Shown here: positions 26,284 to 33,087 of the stretch, in pieces
Layout: each line of letters starts with the position of its first letter
How positions within the stretch are numbered: position 1 is the first letter of the stretch
From: Bacteroidales bacterium
GTDB lineage: Bacteria; Bacteroidota; Bacteroidia; Bacteroidales; UBA932
Length of the DNA stretch: 64,000 nt
Direction of reading: 5' to 3'
Assembly (NCBI GenBank): GCA_022648685.1
Contig: JALCMW010000001.1
Coordinates: forward strand, 1-64,000
Notes under the pieces: generated by a model
The model's input: the letters and a program-made list of their open reading frames with translations, nothing else
Database searches by the model: none
Told to the model about the DNA's origin: nothing
Made by a program: the position numbers and the translations under genes

Positions 26284-26797
26284 TGTGGAAGGCTACGCCG
26301 AAGCGAAGGCCATCATTGACCAGTTGCCAAACAACATGCAAAAGCGCATGCTACTTGCGGCCTTGCGTCTGAGCTCCAAGCGGATGCTGTCAAGCGCCAA
26401 GAGCAAGGTGCCGGTCAGAAGCGGCGAGCTTCGAAGACAGCTGAAGATTGTCCGCTTTCGCGACAAGACAGCTCCACGAAGCGAGGTTGATGTGGCCGTA
26501 AAGCCGGTATTCAGCCGCACACGAAAGAAAGGTGCCGTCAATCAGTACTACGGCAAGTTCATCCACGAAGGGACCGTCAACCCGCGCACAAGTCGACGTA
26601 AAGGTAGTCTATTGGTGTTTCGCGGCAGAGACGGGAAGATGGTCTTCGCACGGACAGTAAAGGGCATAAAGCCAACACCGTTCTTGGAAGATGCCTATCG
26701 CGAGAACTCCGAAAACGTTGTCACATCCTTTGGCGATAACCTCGCTACTGCGGTTGAGAAATATATTGACAAGAACTTCAAACCAAAAGACAAATGA
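26270..26797 (+). CDS. HK97 gp10-like tail-terminator region protein
   Basis: 175 residues from ATG 26270 (MLKINVEGYAEAKAII). The frame is open further upstream but that part only shadows the joining-protein gene. KVPVRSGELRRQLK and YYGKFIHEGTVNPRTSRRK, then PTPFLEDAYRE, are characteristic of the HK97 gp10 family, which lies at the head-tail interface. Overlaps the next gene by ATGA. Confidence 0.87.
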   Translation: MLKINVEGYAEAKAIIDQLPNNMQKRMLLAALRLSSKRMLSSAKSKVPVRSGELRRQLKIVRFRDKTAPRSEVDVAVKPVFSRTRKKGAVNQYYGKFIHEGTVNPRTSRRKGSLLVFRGRDGKMVFARTVKGIKPTPFLEDAYRENSENVVTSFGDNLATAVEKYIDKNFKPKDK

Positions 26798-27180
26798 GCC
26801 AAGAGAACGACTATCAAGATTTCAAGATAACCATCATTCGGCTTCTCGAAGACGGAATTCCGGAACTACGAGGCAAGATACAGGCTGGAGCCGTCGACAG
26901 CAACACCGCTGTCCCCTTTGCCGCTTTCACTGTCCCCAACGAGGAACCTGTAAGGACCAAGGACGGTATTGCCGGATACAACGTCTCCTTCGAAGTGTCG
27001 GTCTATGCCGGCAAGTTCTCCGAAGCGGAGCAGCTGCGTCACAAGGTGATCCATGCTCTGGAGGGAGCTGACCTTGGCTTGGGACAAAGGTCACTCTATA
27101 AGGGCGGCAACACCGACTACTTCCCAGACTATGACCTGCATGGAGCAATACTCACATTCAAGATATTACTAATGGACTAA
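26794..27180 (+). CDS. Tail completion/terminator protein (DUF3168, gp17-like)
   Basis: 128 residues. FAAFTVPNEEPVRTKDGIAGYNVSFEVSVYAGKFSEAEQLRHKVIHAL is the usual beta-helix-helix pattern of DUF3168 tail completion proteins, which cap the tail tube. Located immediately before the major tail protein, the canonical place. Confidence 0.82.
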   Translation: MSQENDYQDFKITIIRLLEDGIPELRGKIQAGAVDSNTAVPFAAFTVPNEEPVRTKDGIAGYNVSFEVSVYAGKFSEAEQLRHKVIHALEGADLGLGQRSLYKGGNTDYFPDYDLHGAILTFKILLMD

Positions 27181-27202
27181 ATAACAAACAGATAATACAA
27201 CA

Positions 27203-27655
27203 ATGCCAAATCAAAACAAAACCATCGTTCAGGGTGAGGATATCATTATCACCCTCGACGGCAAGCCGACACTTCACGCCACAACACACTCCTTGAAGTT
27301 GGATCTGGAGATGAAAGACATCCGCACCAAGGATACCAACGGCAAGGAGAAGTACCCATCCGACCTCTCATGGAGCGTTGATGGAGATGGTCTGGTGGTC
27401 ATCGATCCGGTGCTTGCCGCCTCGCATCACTCGCCAGAGGATATCATCGGACTCGTTCTCTCGAAGGCTCTCGTCGGAGTGATACTCTCTTCGCCGGTGG
27501 CCGGAAAGGGACTCTCGAAGAACTATACCGGAAATGGTTACATCAACTCCTTCTCGCTGAGTGCTCCGGCTGGCGACAACGCCACGTACAACTACTCGAT
27601 TACTGGCAGCGGCAACCTTGCCGAAGCTGCTGCCCCAACGAATAATGAAGAATAG
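27203..27655 (+). CDS. Major tail (tube) protein
   Basis: 150 residues. Beta-rich, starting QGEDIIITLDGKPTLHATTHSLKLDLEMKDIRTKDTNGKEKY, the layout of TP901-1/Bacteroidetes-type tail tube proteins (an early strand pair, then KDTNGK). Followed by tail assembly chaperone-like genes. It polymerises into the flexible tail tube of a siphovirus. Confidence 0.82.
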   Translation: MPNQNKTIVQGEDIIITLDGKPTLHATTHSLKLDLEMKDIRTKDTNGKEKYPSDLSWSVDGDGLVVIDPVLAASHHSPEDIIGLVLSKALVGVILSSPVAGKGLSKNYTGNGYINSFSLSAPAGDNATYNYSITGSGNLAEAAAPTNNEE

Positions 27656-27663
27656 CAACGCCT

Positions 27664-27993
27664 ATGACAGAGATTCAATACAAGGGTAAAAACTACCCGA
27701 TACACTTCGGCCTTCGTGCCATCAATCAATTTGCCAAGCAGACAGGCAGTAACTTCAACGATGTGGTTACTGCAGCCGATGCCGTCTCAACGCTCGATGC
27801 CCTCGTATCACTCGGCACAATTGGTCTCAATGAAGGGGCCAAGCGAGCCGGTATGGAGGATAGATACTCCGAAGAGGAGATCTGGGAATGGTGCGACGAG
27901 CAGCCTCGGCTGATACTCGACATTGCCGACATCTTCATCGAGAGTATCAAGCCGCTATCCGAGAAACTTGATGGTCTCATCCCAAAGGTCTAA
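27664..27993 (+). CDS. Tail assembly chaperone-like protein 1
   Basis: 109 residues. EIQYKGKNYPIHFGLRAINQFAKQTGSN is a pattern of small gpG-like tail proteins (gene after the tail tube), ending in helical EEIWEWCDEQPRLILDIADIFIE. It probably keeps the tape measure soluble during tail assembly. Its stop overlaps the next ATG by one base (TAATG). Confidence 0.7.
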   Translation: MTEIQYKGKNYPIHFGLRAINQFAKQTGSNFNDVVTAADAVSTLDALVSLGTIGLNEGAKRAGMEDRYSEEEIWEWCDEQPRLILDIADIFIESIKPLSEKLDGLIPKV

Positions 27994-28364
27994 TGCCCGA
28001 CTCCGACAATGATGGTCAGCCACAAACGATAACCTACGAGAAGTGGTTCGCCATTGGAGTCGGGCAGATGGGCCTGCGTCCCTGCGATTTCGAGGCTCTG
28101 ACAGTGGCAGAGTTCTATTACGCCTACATGGGTTTCTCCGCTCAGCACTATCAACAGATTAGGGATACTTGGGAAAGGATCAGATGGCAGACGTGGGTTC
28201 TGACAAGCATTCAGTTGGAGCGCAAAGACCGCAAGAGCATGACGGAGATGTTCCCAATGCCTTGGGATAATACCGCCGCCTCTCCAAAGGGCGCACAAAT
28301 ATCAATGAAAGAGCGTCAAGAACGCATTAAACGAATAATGGAATGTGTCAACACTCAACAATAA
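27993..28364 (+). CDS. Tail assembly chaperone-like protein 2
   Basis: 123 residues. IGVGQMGLRPCDFEALTVAEFYYAYMGF resembles the gpGT/gp16-type second chaperone that follows gpG in siphophages. In this phage it has its own start in the TAATG junction, so no frameshift is needed, although one cannot be excluded. The tape measure gene it should serve lies 10.6 kb downstream, past lysis, dam and cargo genes. Confidence 0.62.
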   Translation: MPDSDNDGQPQTITYEKWFAIGVGQMGLRPCDFEALTVAEFYYAYMGFSAQHYQQIRDTWERIRWQTWVLTSIQLERKDRKSMTEMFPMPWDNTAASPKGAQISMKERQERIKRIMECVNTQQ

Positions 28365-28828
28365 TAATCTTTTCTCTCTGTTTTGCCTGCTTCTTCTGTT
28401 TCTGCTCCTGCTCGCCGCTTCATTATGTAGCGAGCACCCAGCAGAGAGATTCACTGGTGCAACAAAGCAGCACTCACTATATTCGGGACACTGTCGTTCA
28501 GGTGGTCGACAAGATCATCACGCAGACCGTTATAGAGTATTATCCTCTTCGCGATACTGTCTATATCGAGCGAGAGGCCCTCCCCACTGTGCCGCAGCTG
28601 GTAAAGTCAGTAACCCAAACCAAGATCGCCACAAAGGCCCACACGGAGGCCGCATCTGAGAGTGCGGTCAAAGACACGACCTCAGTCAATTGCAGCGAAC
28701 AAAGCCAGCTTACAAGCCAAGAAACTGAAAAGACAGTCCAAGCAAAGTCGGTATCGCATTCATTCATGTGGATAACGCTCTCGCTACTGACTATCCTGCT
28801 AATAATCATTGTACTCAAAATCAGATAA
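28343..28828 (+). CDS. Candidate unimolecular spanin (u-spanin)
   Basis: 161 residues with a double-anchored layout: an N-terminal signal with lipobox (IIIFSLCFACFFCFCSC, lipidated Cys near residue 21-23), a ~110-residue periplasmic part with little bulky structure (many Ser, Thr, Gln, and an IRDTVVQVVDKIITQT stretch) and a C-terminal transmembrane segment FMWITLSLLTILLIIIVLK. Outer-membrane lipid at one end and inner-membrane anchor at the other is the defining feature of u-spanins such as T1 gp11, which fuse the membranes at lysis. Overlaps the chaperone gene by 22 nt. No sequence homology was tested. Confidence 0.6.
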   Translation: MCQHSTIIIFSLCFACFFCFCSCSPLHYVASTQQRDSLVQQSSTHYIRDTVVQVVDKIITQTVIEYYPLRDTVYIEREALPTVPQLVKSVTQTKIATKAHTEAASESAVKDTTSVNCSEQSQLTSQETEKTVQAKSVSHSFMWITLSLLTILLIIIVLKIR

Positions 28829-28831
28829 CAT

Positions 28832-29617
28832 ATGCCACCTCTTCACAAGACGCCAATATCCTACTACGGAGGGAAACAATCTATTCTTAAACATATCCTG
28901 CCGCTCATCCCCAAGCACACTCTCTACACCGAGCCTTTCTGCGGAGGCTGTGCTGTCCTCTTTGCCATTGAACCCGCCGAGTGCGAGGTTATCAACGACA
29001 CCAATGCCGAGCTGATAAACTTCTACAGCATCGCCAAGAACAAATACCCAGAACTCAAGGCACTCATCGATGCCACTACACACAGCCGCGAGATACACGC
29101 TCACGCGCGGCATATCAACTCTCATCCTGAGTTCTTCTCCCCTGTCGAGCGGGCATGGGCCGTCTGGGTGTGCACCAAGCTCGGATTCGCCTCGATGATT
29201 GACGGGACATTCGGCTACGATCGTAGCGGAACAACGACAAAGAAGCTGCGCAACTCCAAGGACGAGTTTACAGATGAGCTGTGCGCTCGACTCGACAACG
29301 TGACTATCGAATGCGAGAATGGCATTCATCTGATAAAGCGCTACGACACAGAAGATGCGTTTCATTTCGTGGATCCGCCCTACGTCGGGACCGACTGCGG
29401 TCACTATAACGACTGCTTCAACGAGGAGGACTTCGCAAACCTCTTGAAGGTGCTCTCGGAGGTCAAAGGGAAATTCATGCTCACAATGTTCCCGCACCCG
29501 TTAATCAAAGAATATATCGAACGTTTCGGGTGGACGCTTCACACATTGGAGCGCACCATCACAGCCTCCAAGACATCGCGCCGCCGGCAAGAAGAGTGGA
29601 TCGTTACGAACTATTAG
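28832..29617 (+). CDS. Phage D12-class DNA adenine methyltransferase (Dam)
   Basis: 261 residues. Motifs: PISYYGGKQSILKHIL, YTEPFCGGCAVLFAI, EVINDTNAEL and catalytic FHFVDPPYVGTD (about residue 181). It starts 3 nt after the spanin gene. Phage Dam enzymes protect virion DNA from host restriction or steer packaging. It is not a recent copy of the Dam at the left end: spacing and motif flanks differ. Confidence 0.9.
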   Translation: MPPLHKTPISYYGGKQSILKHILPLIPKHTLYTEPFCGGCAVLFAIEPAECEVINDTNAELINFYSIAKNKYPELKALIDATTHSREIHAHARHINSHPEFFSPVERAWAVWVCTKLGFASMIDGTFGYDRSGTTTKKLRNSKDEFTDELCARLDNVTIECENGIHLIKRYDTEDAFHFVDPPYVGTDCGHYNDCFNEEDFANLLKVLSEVKGKFMLTMFPHPLIKEYIERFGWTLHTLERTITASKTSRRRQEEWIVTNY

Positions 29618-29786
29618 TCCCAAGATACCAAAACGGCCTTAGAAGTGTCTGGAACAGCGAAATAAGTCGAAAATAAAGTCGAATTAACTTGCGTGTTCCA
29701 GATAGTGATGCCACCTTTGTCATGCGTTAAGGAACACGCCTAACACGCTTATTACAAAGTAATTAACAAACAAAAAACAACGAGTT
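29618..29786 (+). promoter_or_regulatory. Candidate promoter with inverted-repeat operators
   Basis: No gene. TCTGGAACA (29648-29656) pairs with TGTTCCAGA (29694-29702); GCGTGTTCC (29691-29699) pairs with GGAACACGC (29731-29739). Between the second pair is CACCTTTG (29715-29722), one base from the TAnnTTTG consensus. A direct repeat AAGTCGAA (about 29666 and 29678) lies inside the first loop. The arrangement suggests a repressible promoter for the gene at 29787. Confidence 0.5.
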
Positions 29787-30506
29787 ATGACACGCAAAGA
29801 GAACCTCCTTATCACTATTTACGAATTAAGGAACAGTCTTTCAGAAATCAACGGAAAAGAGACTACCGACATCGCCGAATTCTCAAAGAGCTACCGATTC
29901 CGCGAAGAGGCAAAGCGCTGGAAAGAATACGAGCTCAAAGAGCGCATCGAGATGCTTCAGAAGGAGCTGGGCAGGGCCAAAGCGAAGAAGGAAGTAGACG
30001 CCAAGAAAGAGGTGTACATCCGCACCGAAGAGGGCAAAGCAGCCTTCGAAGCTAAGACGGCCAAGAAAGAGGAGCTGGAAAAGGCCTACGACAGCCTTGA
30101 AGCGGTGACCAGATACACTATCGAGAAGAGCATCAAGCAGACCATCGGCGGTCATTGGACAGTAAAGAGCTTCAGCGATACATCAATGAAAATCGGAATC
30201 TTGGGCGAGGACGGCAAAGCAATCTTCGGTCAGGATGCTGACATCTACTTCGAGCAGAAGGCTTGGGGCACTGGTGAGGAACGCTTCGAGATCAACATCG
30301 GGACCTGCGGCAGCTGCCCACTCGATGAAGGCACCAAGGCTGGAAGCTTCAGCCGCTTCTACATCGGCATCGGACAAATCTTCAGTAACGCTGAGTTCCT
30401 GAGCTGGCTTAAGGATACCCTCTTCGGATACGCTAGAGGCATCAACGACATCCGCGAGCAACTGCGCGAGATCGAGGCTTGGTTCGAGAACCCTTTCAAA
30501 GCCTAA
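29787..30506 (+). CDS. Hypothetical phage protein with N-terminal coiled coil
   Basis: 239 residues, unrecognised. Residues ~1-115 are highly charged helix rich in Lys/Glu (KERIEMLQKELGRAKAKKEV...). The rest looks like a compact alpha/beta domain (HWTVKSFSDTSMKIGIL...FEINIGTCGSCP). No signal or membrane segment. It opens a three-gene group with its own possible promoter, after the phage dam gene and before the cargo locus. Confidence 0.6.
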   Translation: MTRKENLLITIYELRNSLSEINGKETTDIAEFSKSYRFREEAKRWKEYELKERIEMLQKELGRAKAKKEVDAKKEVYIRTEEGKAAFEAKTAKKEELEKAYDSLEAVTRYTIEKSIKQTIGGHWTVKSFSDTSMKIGILGEDGKAIFGQDADIYFEQKAWGTGEERFEINIGTCGSCPLDEGTKAGSFSRFYIGIGQIFSNAEFLSWLKDTLFGYARGINDIREQLREIEAWFENPFKA

Positions 30507-30510
30507 AGAG

Positions 30511-30729
30511 ATGATGTACGACTTAGCAATAGAACAATGGATGGACGACAAAGCTCTTTACGAAAAAGAACTTTGGTCCAACATCCGTAAGGGAGACTTC
30601 AATCCTAAGATGCTCGCAGTACTCCACACCAAAATAGACATGTGCAACCAGTTCATCGAGTTTCTCAAACGTATGGAACAGCAAGAATTAGAGCTCGATA
30701 AGCTAAACGAAGAAATTGAAAATGAATAA
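30511..30729 (+). CDS. Small hypothetical phage protein
   Basis: 72 residues, 4 nt after the previous stop; MM start (30511 or 30514). Fully helical: QWMDDKALYEKELWSNIRKG, then a C-terminal coiled coil EFLKRMEQQELELDKLNEE. No known domain. Overlaps the DUF4314-like gene by 8 nt. Confidence 0.6.
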   Translation: MMYDLAIEQWMDDKALYEKELWSNIRKGDFNPKMLAVLHTKIDMCNQFIEFLKRMEQQELELDKLNEEIENE

Positions 30730-30916
30730 GACAACAAAAGATCATTGTTATGCGGTCGGGGACCACATACGCATCGGACACCTTGAAGGCGAAGATAATC
30801 GTTACGACGGACGCGAAGGAGTGATTGAGTTCATTGATGACTGCGATCAGCTCCATGGTACTTGGGGAGGCTTGGCACTCATCCCGCATGTGGACTTCTT
30901 CTCCATCATCAAATAG
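30722..30916 (+). CDS. DUF4314-like small SH3-like protein
   Basis: 64 residues from ATG 30722. GDHIRIGHLEGEDNRYDGRE then GVIEFIDDCDQLHGTWGG and LALIPHVDFFSII follow the DUF4314 pattern (G-D-x-V/I-R, then G-T/V-V/I-x-x-I-D-D, W-x-x-G/L-x-x-L-I-P). Function unknown. The last third of this gene and its terminator are repeated twice downstream (31125-31291, 32709-32846), where they flank the cargo gene. Confidence 0.65.
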   Translation: MNKTTKDHCYAVGDHIRIGHLEGEDNRYDGREGVIEFIDDCDQLHGTWGGLALIPHVDFFSIIK

Positions 30917-30991
30917 AATACTCAGCCGCGAAGGCTCAGTCATAACTCGTGAAAAGAGGGCTGCCGGTTTCGCCGGTGGCCCTTGTTGTTT
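30826..30991 (+). repeat. Flank repeat copy A: 3' end of DUF4314-like gene plus terminator
   Basis: The intact copy. It contains the final ~30 codons of the gene and a rho-independent terminator: GGGC, TG, CCGG, loop, CCGG, TG, GCCC followed by TTGTTGTTTT (30958-30991). Copies B (31125-31291) and C (32709-32846) match it over ~140 to 165 bp with scattered changes. Confidence 0.85.
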
Positions 30992-31124
30992 TACCTTACG
31001 TCTACAGAACTAAAACTATATTTGCAGAGGAATGATTATCGAGTTCAAATCTTTTCGTATATTTTTAGTCGGAAAAATCATCAATTATTCCGACTAAAAT
31101 AAAGGTAAGTTGCGAATGGAGAAG
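30992..31124. other. Spacer between flank repeats A and B; relic control region
   Basis: No gene. It has a TATATTTG box (31017-31024) and a perfect 10-bp inverted repeat TTAGTCGGAA / TTCCGACTAA (about 31070-31100) in AT-rich DNA. It is not phage-like in base composition and may be what is left of another cargo gene's promoter after that gene was lost. Confidence 0.4.
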
Positions 31125-31291
31125 TGAGTTTATCGACGACTGCGACTAGCCCCATGGTACATGGGGAGGGTTGGCGCTCATTCCGCATGTAGACTCCTTC
31201 TCCATCATCAAATCGAATACTCAGCCGCGATGGCTCAGTCATAACTCGTGAAAAGAGGGCTGCCAGTTTCTGTCGGTGGCCCTTGTTGTTT
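31125..31291 (+). pseudogene. Flank repeat copy B: 3' fragment of DUF4314-like gene plus terminator
   Basis: Translates as EFIDDCD, stop, PHGTWGGLALIPHVDSFSIIK: a decayed fragment of the gene at 30722-30916 with an in-frame stop and no N-terminal half. The downstream terminator is kept (GGGCTGCC...GGTGGCCC TTGTTGTTT). The minus-strand ATPase gene ends inside its last bases. Confidence 0.8.
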
Positions 31292-32570
31292 ACTTATTGC
31301 AAAGCCACTCCGAAGCAGGACGAATTTTAATTGTCAATCCTTGTATTTCAAGGTCTTCCCAATCATATTTTGTAATCAGAAAAAGATTGTTGCATTTTGT
31401 GGCTTTAGAGGCAAGCATCAAGCCTTTGATTTCTCTATTTCTCGTCTTGGTGGCGCTGATGTCGTAACTGACCTGATAGATTTCTTCTACAACATTTCCA
31501 TTACAAACCATAAAATCTGCTTCGCCTGACTGTTCTTCGTAATAGTAGATATTTTTGGACAGAGCATGACAACGCCGCAACAACTCAATATACACGATTG
31601 TTTCCAGTCGCCAGCCGAGATTATCTCCAACAAACGCATTTTGCCTCTTGTTCATCAATGCAACATCAATCGGATAAGCTTTCTCTCCTCTAATCCTGCG
31701 GCTGCTTTTGTTTGACCATTTCCTGCACAATGAGATCAAGTATGCCTTGGCTGTATAATCGACATAGTTTTCTGCAGTATGATTGGACCTTAGAGAAAAT
31801 AATTCTTGGAGTTCAGAATCAACTATCTTGACCGGCGACAGATTCAGAATGTGATTGACAAGATTCTCATATGCTGCTTTGTACTTGATTCTATGCCTCT
31901 TGACAATATCGTTGTTGATTATGTTTGACACAAGATTGTCGATATAGGCAGTGTGTCTGGATTGATCCGAAAACAGAAGCTCCGGAAACCCACCTTGTTT
32001 GAGATATGAATCAAATGCAGATATTCTGAACGCCTTTGCTTTCGTGGTATTCGATGATAAATCCACATCATTGCACCTGCAATACTCTTCAAACGAGAAT
32101 GGATACAGTCTTATCTCTTCATGCCTGCCTGTAAGGTAAGTGGCAAGTTCTCCGCTAAGCAATTTTGCATTGCTGCCTGTAATCACAACATGAATTCTTT
32201 GCCTCAATAGACGGTTGACAAAGAGGTGCCAGCCATCTACATTCTGAACTTCATCAAGAAACAGATGCGAAAAATCCCCATACAATTCGTGGAGGACCAA
32301 CAGTACGTTATTCAAATCTGCAGCCGTAAGCTCAGCAAAGCGTTCGTCATCAAAATTGACATAAGCATACTTGACTCCCGATTGAGATAACACATTGTAA
32401 CATAGAGTTGACTTTCCACTTCTTCGAACTCCTATCACCACCTGAGCCAGATTGCTGTCAAGATCTAGCAGAGCCTCCTCTTGACGATGGCATAATTTAA
32501 CGCCAGACAAAAGCGACAGCTCGTTTTTTTGTTCTTCGAGGACCTCCTCGATTAGCATCATATTCAACAT
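31290..32570 (-). CDS. AAA ATPase of the AAA_14 / DUF4143 family
   Basis: 426 residues. N-terminal ATPase: Walker A VIGVRRSGKSTLCYN (about residue 46), Walker B-like HLFLDEVQNVDGW, sensor VVITGSNAKLLSGEL. C-terminal DUF4143: YTAKAYLISLCRKW and a PD-(D/E)xK-like patch NIYYYEEQSGEADFMV...EEIYQVSYD. Numerous paralogues exist in Bacteroidetes genomes; function is not settled, though nuclease and defence roles are proposed. It opposes the phage late genes in direction, has its own regulatory repeats upstream (32592-32694) and lies between flank repeats B and C. Possible starts: ATG at 32570, 32561 or 32558. Confidence 0.85.
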   Translation of the reverse strand: MLNMMLIEEVLEEQKNELSLLSGVKLCHRQEEALLDLDSNLAQVVIGVRRSGKSTLCYNVLSQSGVKYAYVNFDDERFAELTAADLNNVLLVLHELYGDFSHLFLDEVQNVDGWHLFVNRLLRQRIHVVITGSNAKLLSGELATYLTGRHEEIRLYPFSFEEYCRCNDVDLSSNTTKAKAFRISAFDSYLKQGGFPELLFSDQSRHTAYIDNLVSNIINNDIVKRHRIKYKAAYENLVNHILNLSPVKIVDSELQELFSLRSNHTAENYVDYTAKAYLISLCRKWSNKSSRRIRGEKAYPIDVALMNKRQNAFVGDNLGWRLETIVYIELLRRCHALSKNIYYYEEQSGEADFMVCNGNVVEEIYQVSYDISATKTRNREIKGLMLASKATKCNNLFLITKYDWEDLEIQGLTIKIRPASEWLCNK

Positions 32571-32591
32571 AAGCGTGTAATCTTACTTTGA

Positions 32592-32694
32592 CAAAGATAA
32601 GAACAATTATCATACGAACTGCTATATTTAAGTGAATATATTTCTTCCAACTGCTATATTTATAAAAAACACGTGTCGCGAACTGCTATATTTT
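32592..32694 (-). promoter_or_regulatory. ATPase gene promoter with three 32-bp-spaced repeats
   Basis: A minus-strand TATCTTTG box at 32592-32599 fits the -7 element. Upstream of it, AACTGCTATATTT occurs three times in the same orientation at 32617, 32649 and 32681: exactly 32 bp apart, three helical turns, with unrelated 17-bp spacers. The nearest repeat overlies the -33 position. Such even spacing on one DNA face suggests cooperative binding of a regulator, perhaps the ATPase itself. Confidence 0.6.
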
Positions 32695-32708
32695 GAAAAT
32701 GCTTTTGC

Positions 32709-32846
32709 CAGCTCCATGGGAGGGTTGGCACTCATCCCGCACGTGGACTCCTTCTCCATCATCAAATAGAATACACAGCCGCGAAGGCTCAGCCATAACT
32801 CGTGAAAAGAGGGCTGCCGGTTTCTGCCGGCGGCCCTTGTTGTTTA
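32709..32846 (+). repeat. Flank repeat copy C: 3' fragment of DUF4314-like gene plus terminator
   Basis: Starts at CAGCTCCATGG and covers GGLALIPHVDSFSIIK in frame, then the terminator (GGGCTGCCGG...CCGGCGGCCC TTGTTGTTT). It is a little closer to copy A than copy B is. It marks the boundary between the ATPase unit and the DUF262 unit. 32847-32950 shows no gene. Confidence 0.85.
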
Positions 32847-32953
32847 ATCTTCTTAAATTCTTGGTATTCTCAGTGAAAAAGGGACCACCTTGAAACCGCA
32901 ACCATAAAGTTCGCTAATTTACAACATCCGCCACAAAATAAAGCACGATCTTA

Positions 32954-33087
32954 TTGTTGCTTGTATGAGAAATTGACTAATTTTGTAAGTGCAACTACAC
33001 ATTGGTGGTAGCCTAAATGAGGTTCAGACTACTTGCTGATGAGGAAATGTATTTATGGGACCTCCCTCTAATAAATAAGTACCACCA
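32954..33087 (+). promoter_or_regulatory. Promoter and structured leader of the DUF262 gene
   Basis: TTG (32954-32956), 21 nt, TAATTTTG (32978-32985) is a good Bacteroidetes promoter, giving a leader of about 95 nt. In the leader, ATTGGTGGTA (33001-33010) is a perfect reverse complement of TACCACCAAT (33080-33089), which covers the first two bases of the ATG at 33088. GAGGT/ACCTC may nest inside. The start codon would be hidden in this stem unless something opens it. Confidence 0.6.

Noticed and set aside
28345..28659. Overlapping frame with a hydrophobic start inside the spanin gene, like an embedded two-component spanin.
   Set aside because: No proper lipobox before its cysteine, and the rest is Arg/His-rich low-quality sequence; the one-protein spanin explains the locus.
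28799..29497. 232-codon frame opposite the phage dam gene.
   Set aside because: Shadow of dam, whose catalytic motifs are clear.
32616..32694. Three evenly spaced repeats with unrelated spacers look like a tiny CRISPR array.
   Set aside because: Repeats are 15 bp and spacers 17 bp, too short; no cas genes; the position upstream of a gene with a -7 box fits operators.
33040..33060. CTGATGAG then GAAA in the DUF262 leader resembles a hammerhead ribozyme core.
   Set aside because: There is no stem II between the two motifs and no suitable flanking stems or cleavage site.
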